Below, in pieces: positions 7,916 to 8,292 of a stretch of 8,292 nt of DNA. The DNA is taken from assembly GCA_903912435.1 (NCBI GenBank), contig CAIWHI010000538.1, positions 1 through 8,292 of the forward strand, written 5' to 3'. Under the pieces are notes generated by a model. The model saw only the letters and a program-made list of their open reading frames with translations. It did no database searches and was not told where the DNA came from. Both the position numbers and the translations under genes were made by a program. The stretch's first letter is position 1, and each line of letters opens with the position of its first letter. Source of the stretch: an uncultured Bacteroidota bacterium. GTDB lineage: Bacteria; Bacteroidota; Bacteroidia; Chitinophagales; Chitinophagaceae.

Positions 7916-7947
7916 AGATTTGACAATTTTAGAAAGTTGTCAAATCT
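7916..7947. repeat. 11-bp perfect hairpin, possible bidirectional terminator
   Basis: AGATTTGACAA (7916-7926) and TTGTCAAATCT (7937-7947) are exact complements with a 10-base spacer; the spacer ends (TTT/AAA with one T-G pair) can lengthen the stem. It lies 86 bp after the prenyl synthase stop, between convergent genes, so a terminator role is plausible, yet only weak T-rich sequence follows. It also resembles a palindrome type common between Bacteroidota genes, from memory. Confidence 0.6.
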
Positions 7948-7984
7948 TTAGGCCCTAAAATTCATTTTGTTTTGAGCTGGCATT

Positions 7985-8019
7985 AAGCTTATGTTTTGAA
8001 CTATGATTAAGCTGATTTT
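7985..8019. repeat. 35-bp direct repeat, copy 2
   Basis: Second copy of the element at 7848-7882, differing at three positions. It is followed by a T-rich stretch. Confidence 0.75.
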
Positions 8020-8050
8020 TTTAATTATATTTTCCTTTTTACCTTCTCTT

Positions 8051-8127
8051 TACAGACCGGTAGTCCCTCTGGGACACATAGCCTTTTGGCCAGGGTTTGC
8101 TACAAACCGGTAGCCCCTCTGGGGCTA
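8051..8127. repeat. Two hairpin-bearing repeats 50 bp apart (ACCGGTAGYCCCTCTGGGRC)
   Basis: Copy 1 starts at 8051 and copy 2 at 8101; both read TACARACCGGTAG, then a small hairpin. Copy 1 has GTCCC-tct-GGGAC (8063-8075); copy 2 has TAGCCCC-tct-GGGGCTA (8111-8127). Differences between copies are partly compensatory: T to C in the left arm is matched by A to G in the right arm, so both still pair. That points to selection or copying of a structured element. They lie just past the DinB-like stop on the minus strand and could act as terminators or as REP-like elements. Confidence 0.65.
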
Positions 8128-8164
8128 GAATAGAATCAAAAATGGCTAAATGAGGAATATACTT

Positions 8165-8292
8165 TTACCCTTCCATTTCCTTTAGGTTTTCACGTATTTG
8201 ATCTAAGTGGCGTTCAGTATGTTTGATTGAAAAATACATCCAGTCGGAGATGGTCATTTCGCCCAGGGCAGGATGTTTGAAAACCCTGTTAT
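8165..8292 (-). CDS. DinB-like family protein, C-terminal fragment
   Basis: Only the last 41 codons are present; the 5' part lies outside the window. The peptide begins NRVFKHPALGEMTISDW and continues with MYFSIKHTERHLDQIRENL, ending KEMEG then TAA at 8167-8165. The combination HP.LG.MT..W followed by KHTERHLDQI matches the C-terminal helix of DinB-like four-helix-bundle proteins, where the HxxxH contributes metal-binding histidines. Members include stress-induced metal-dependent enzymes, many uncharacterised, so no specific reaction can be given. The gene runs toward the prenyl synthase. Confidence 0.72.
   Translation of the reverse strand, partial: NRVFKHPALGEMTISDWMYFSIKHTERHLDQIRENLKEMEG

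Larger units (their letters stand above)
7830..8164. other. Convergent intergenic region with repeats
   Basis: This 335-bp gap lies between the ends of the plus-strand prenyl synthase and the minus-strand DinB-like gene. I see no credible ORF. It holds a 35-bp imperfect direct repeat pair, an 11-bp hairpin between the copies, and two further hairpin repeats spaced 50 bp apart. Any of the hairpins might end transcription from either side, but none has a clean T-run. Confidence 0.6.

Overview
The window looks like a piece of a Bacteroidota chromosome, probably Chitinophagaceae or a near relative; that placement is inferred. The signs are the AT-rich coding style, a large secreted protein built from NHL and Ig-like repeats, a TonB-dependent-receptor-type outer-membrane protein with a CarboxypepD_reg-like domain, no clear Shine-Dalgarno sequences, and intergenic DNA full of short palindromes.

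Layout. (1) Positions 1-3581, minus strand: the first 1193 codons of a very large secreted protein whose 3' end lies outside the window. It has a signal peptide, six NHL-type blades, a cadherin/Ig-like linker domain, and nine complete plus one partial Ig-like repeats. I checked the frame codon by codon and it is open from the ATG to the window edge. (2) 3582-3783: intergenic, with a bulged inverted repeat upstream of the NHL gene. (3) 3784-6255, minus strand: an 823-codon outer-membrane beta-barrel protein; the better start is probably 6225. (4) 6256-6863: divergent intergenic region with at least four palindromic elements. A long open frame here runs into the next gene but is mostly translated repeat DNA. 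(5) 6864-7829, plus strand: a 321-residue trans-prenyltransferase with all expected motifs. (6) 7830-8164: convergent intergenic region with a 35-bp direct repeat pair flanking an 11-bp hairpin, then two hairpin repeats 50 bp apart. (7) 8165-8292, minus strand: the last 41 codons of a DinB-like protein.

How the genes relate. The two minus-strand envelope genes lie in tandem (the receptor upstream, the repeat protein about 200 bp downstream), but nothing in the sequence proves a shared function. The prenyl synthase serves isoprenoid metabolism and the DinB-like fragment is a separate gene. I see no phage, transposase, CRISPR, RNA gene or defence system. The most notable structures are the alternating two-type organisation of the Ig array and the dense palindromic repeats in two intergenic regions.
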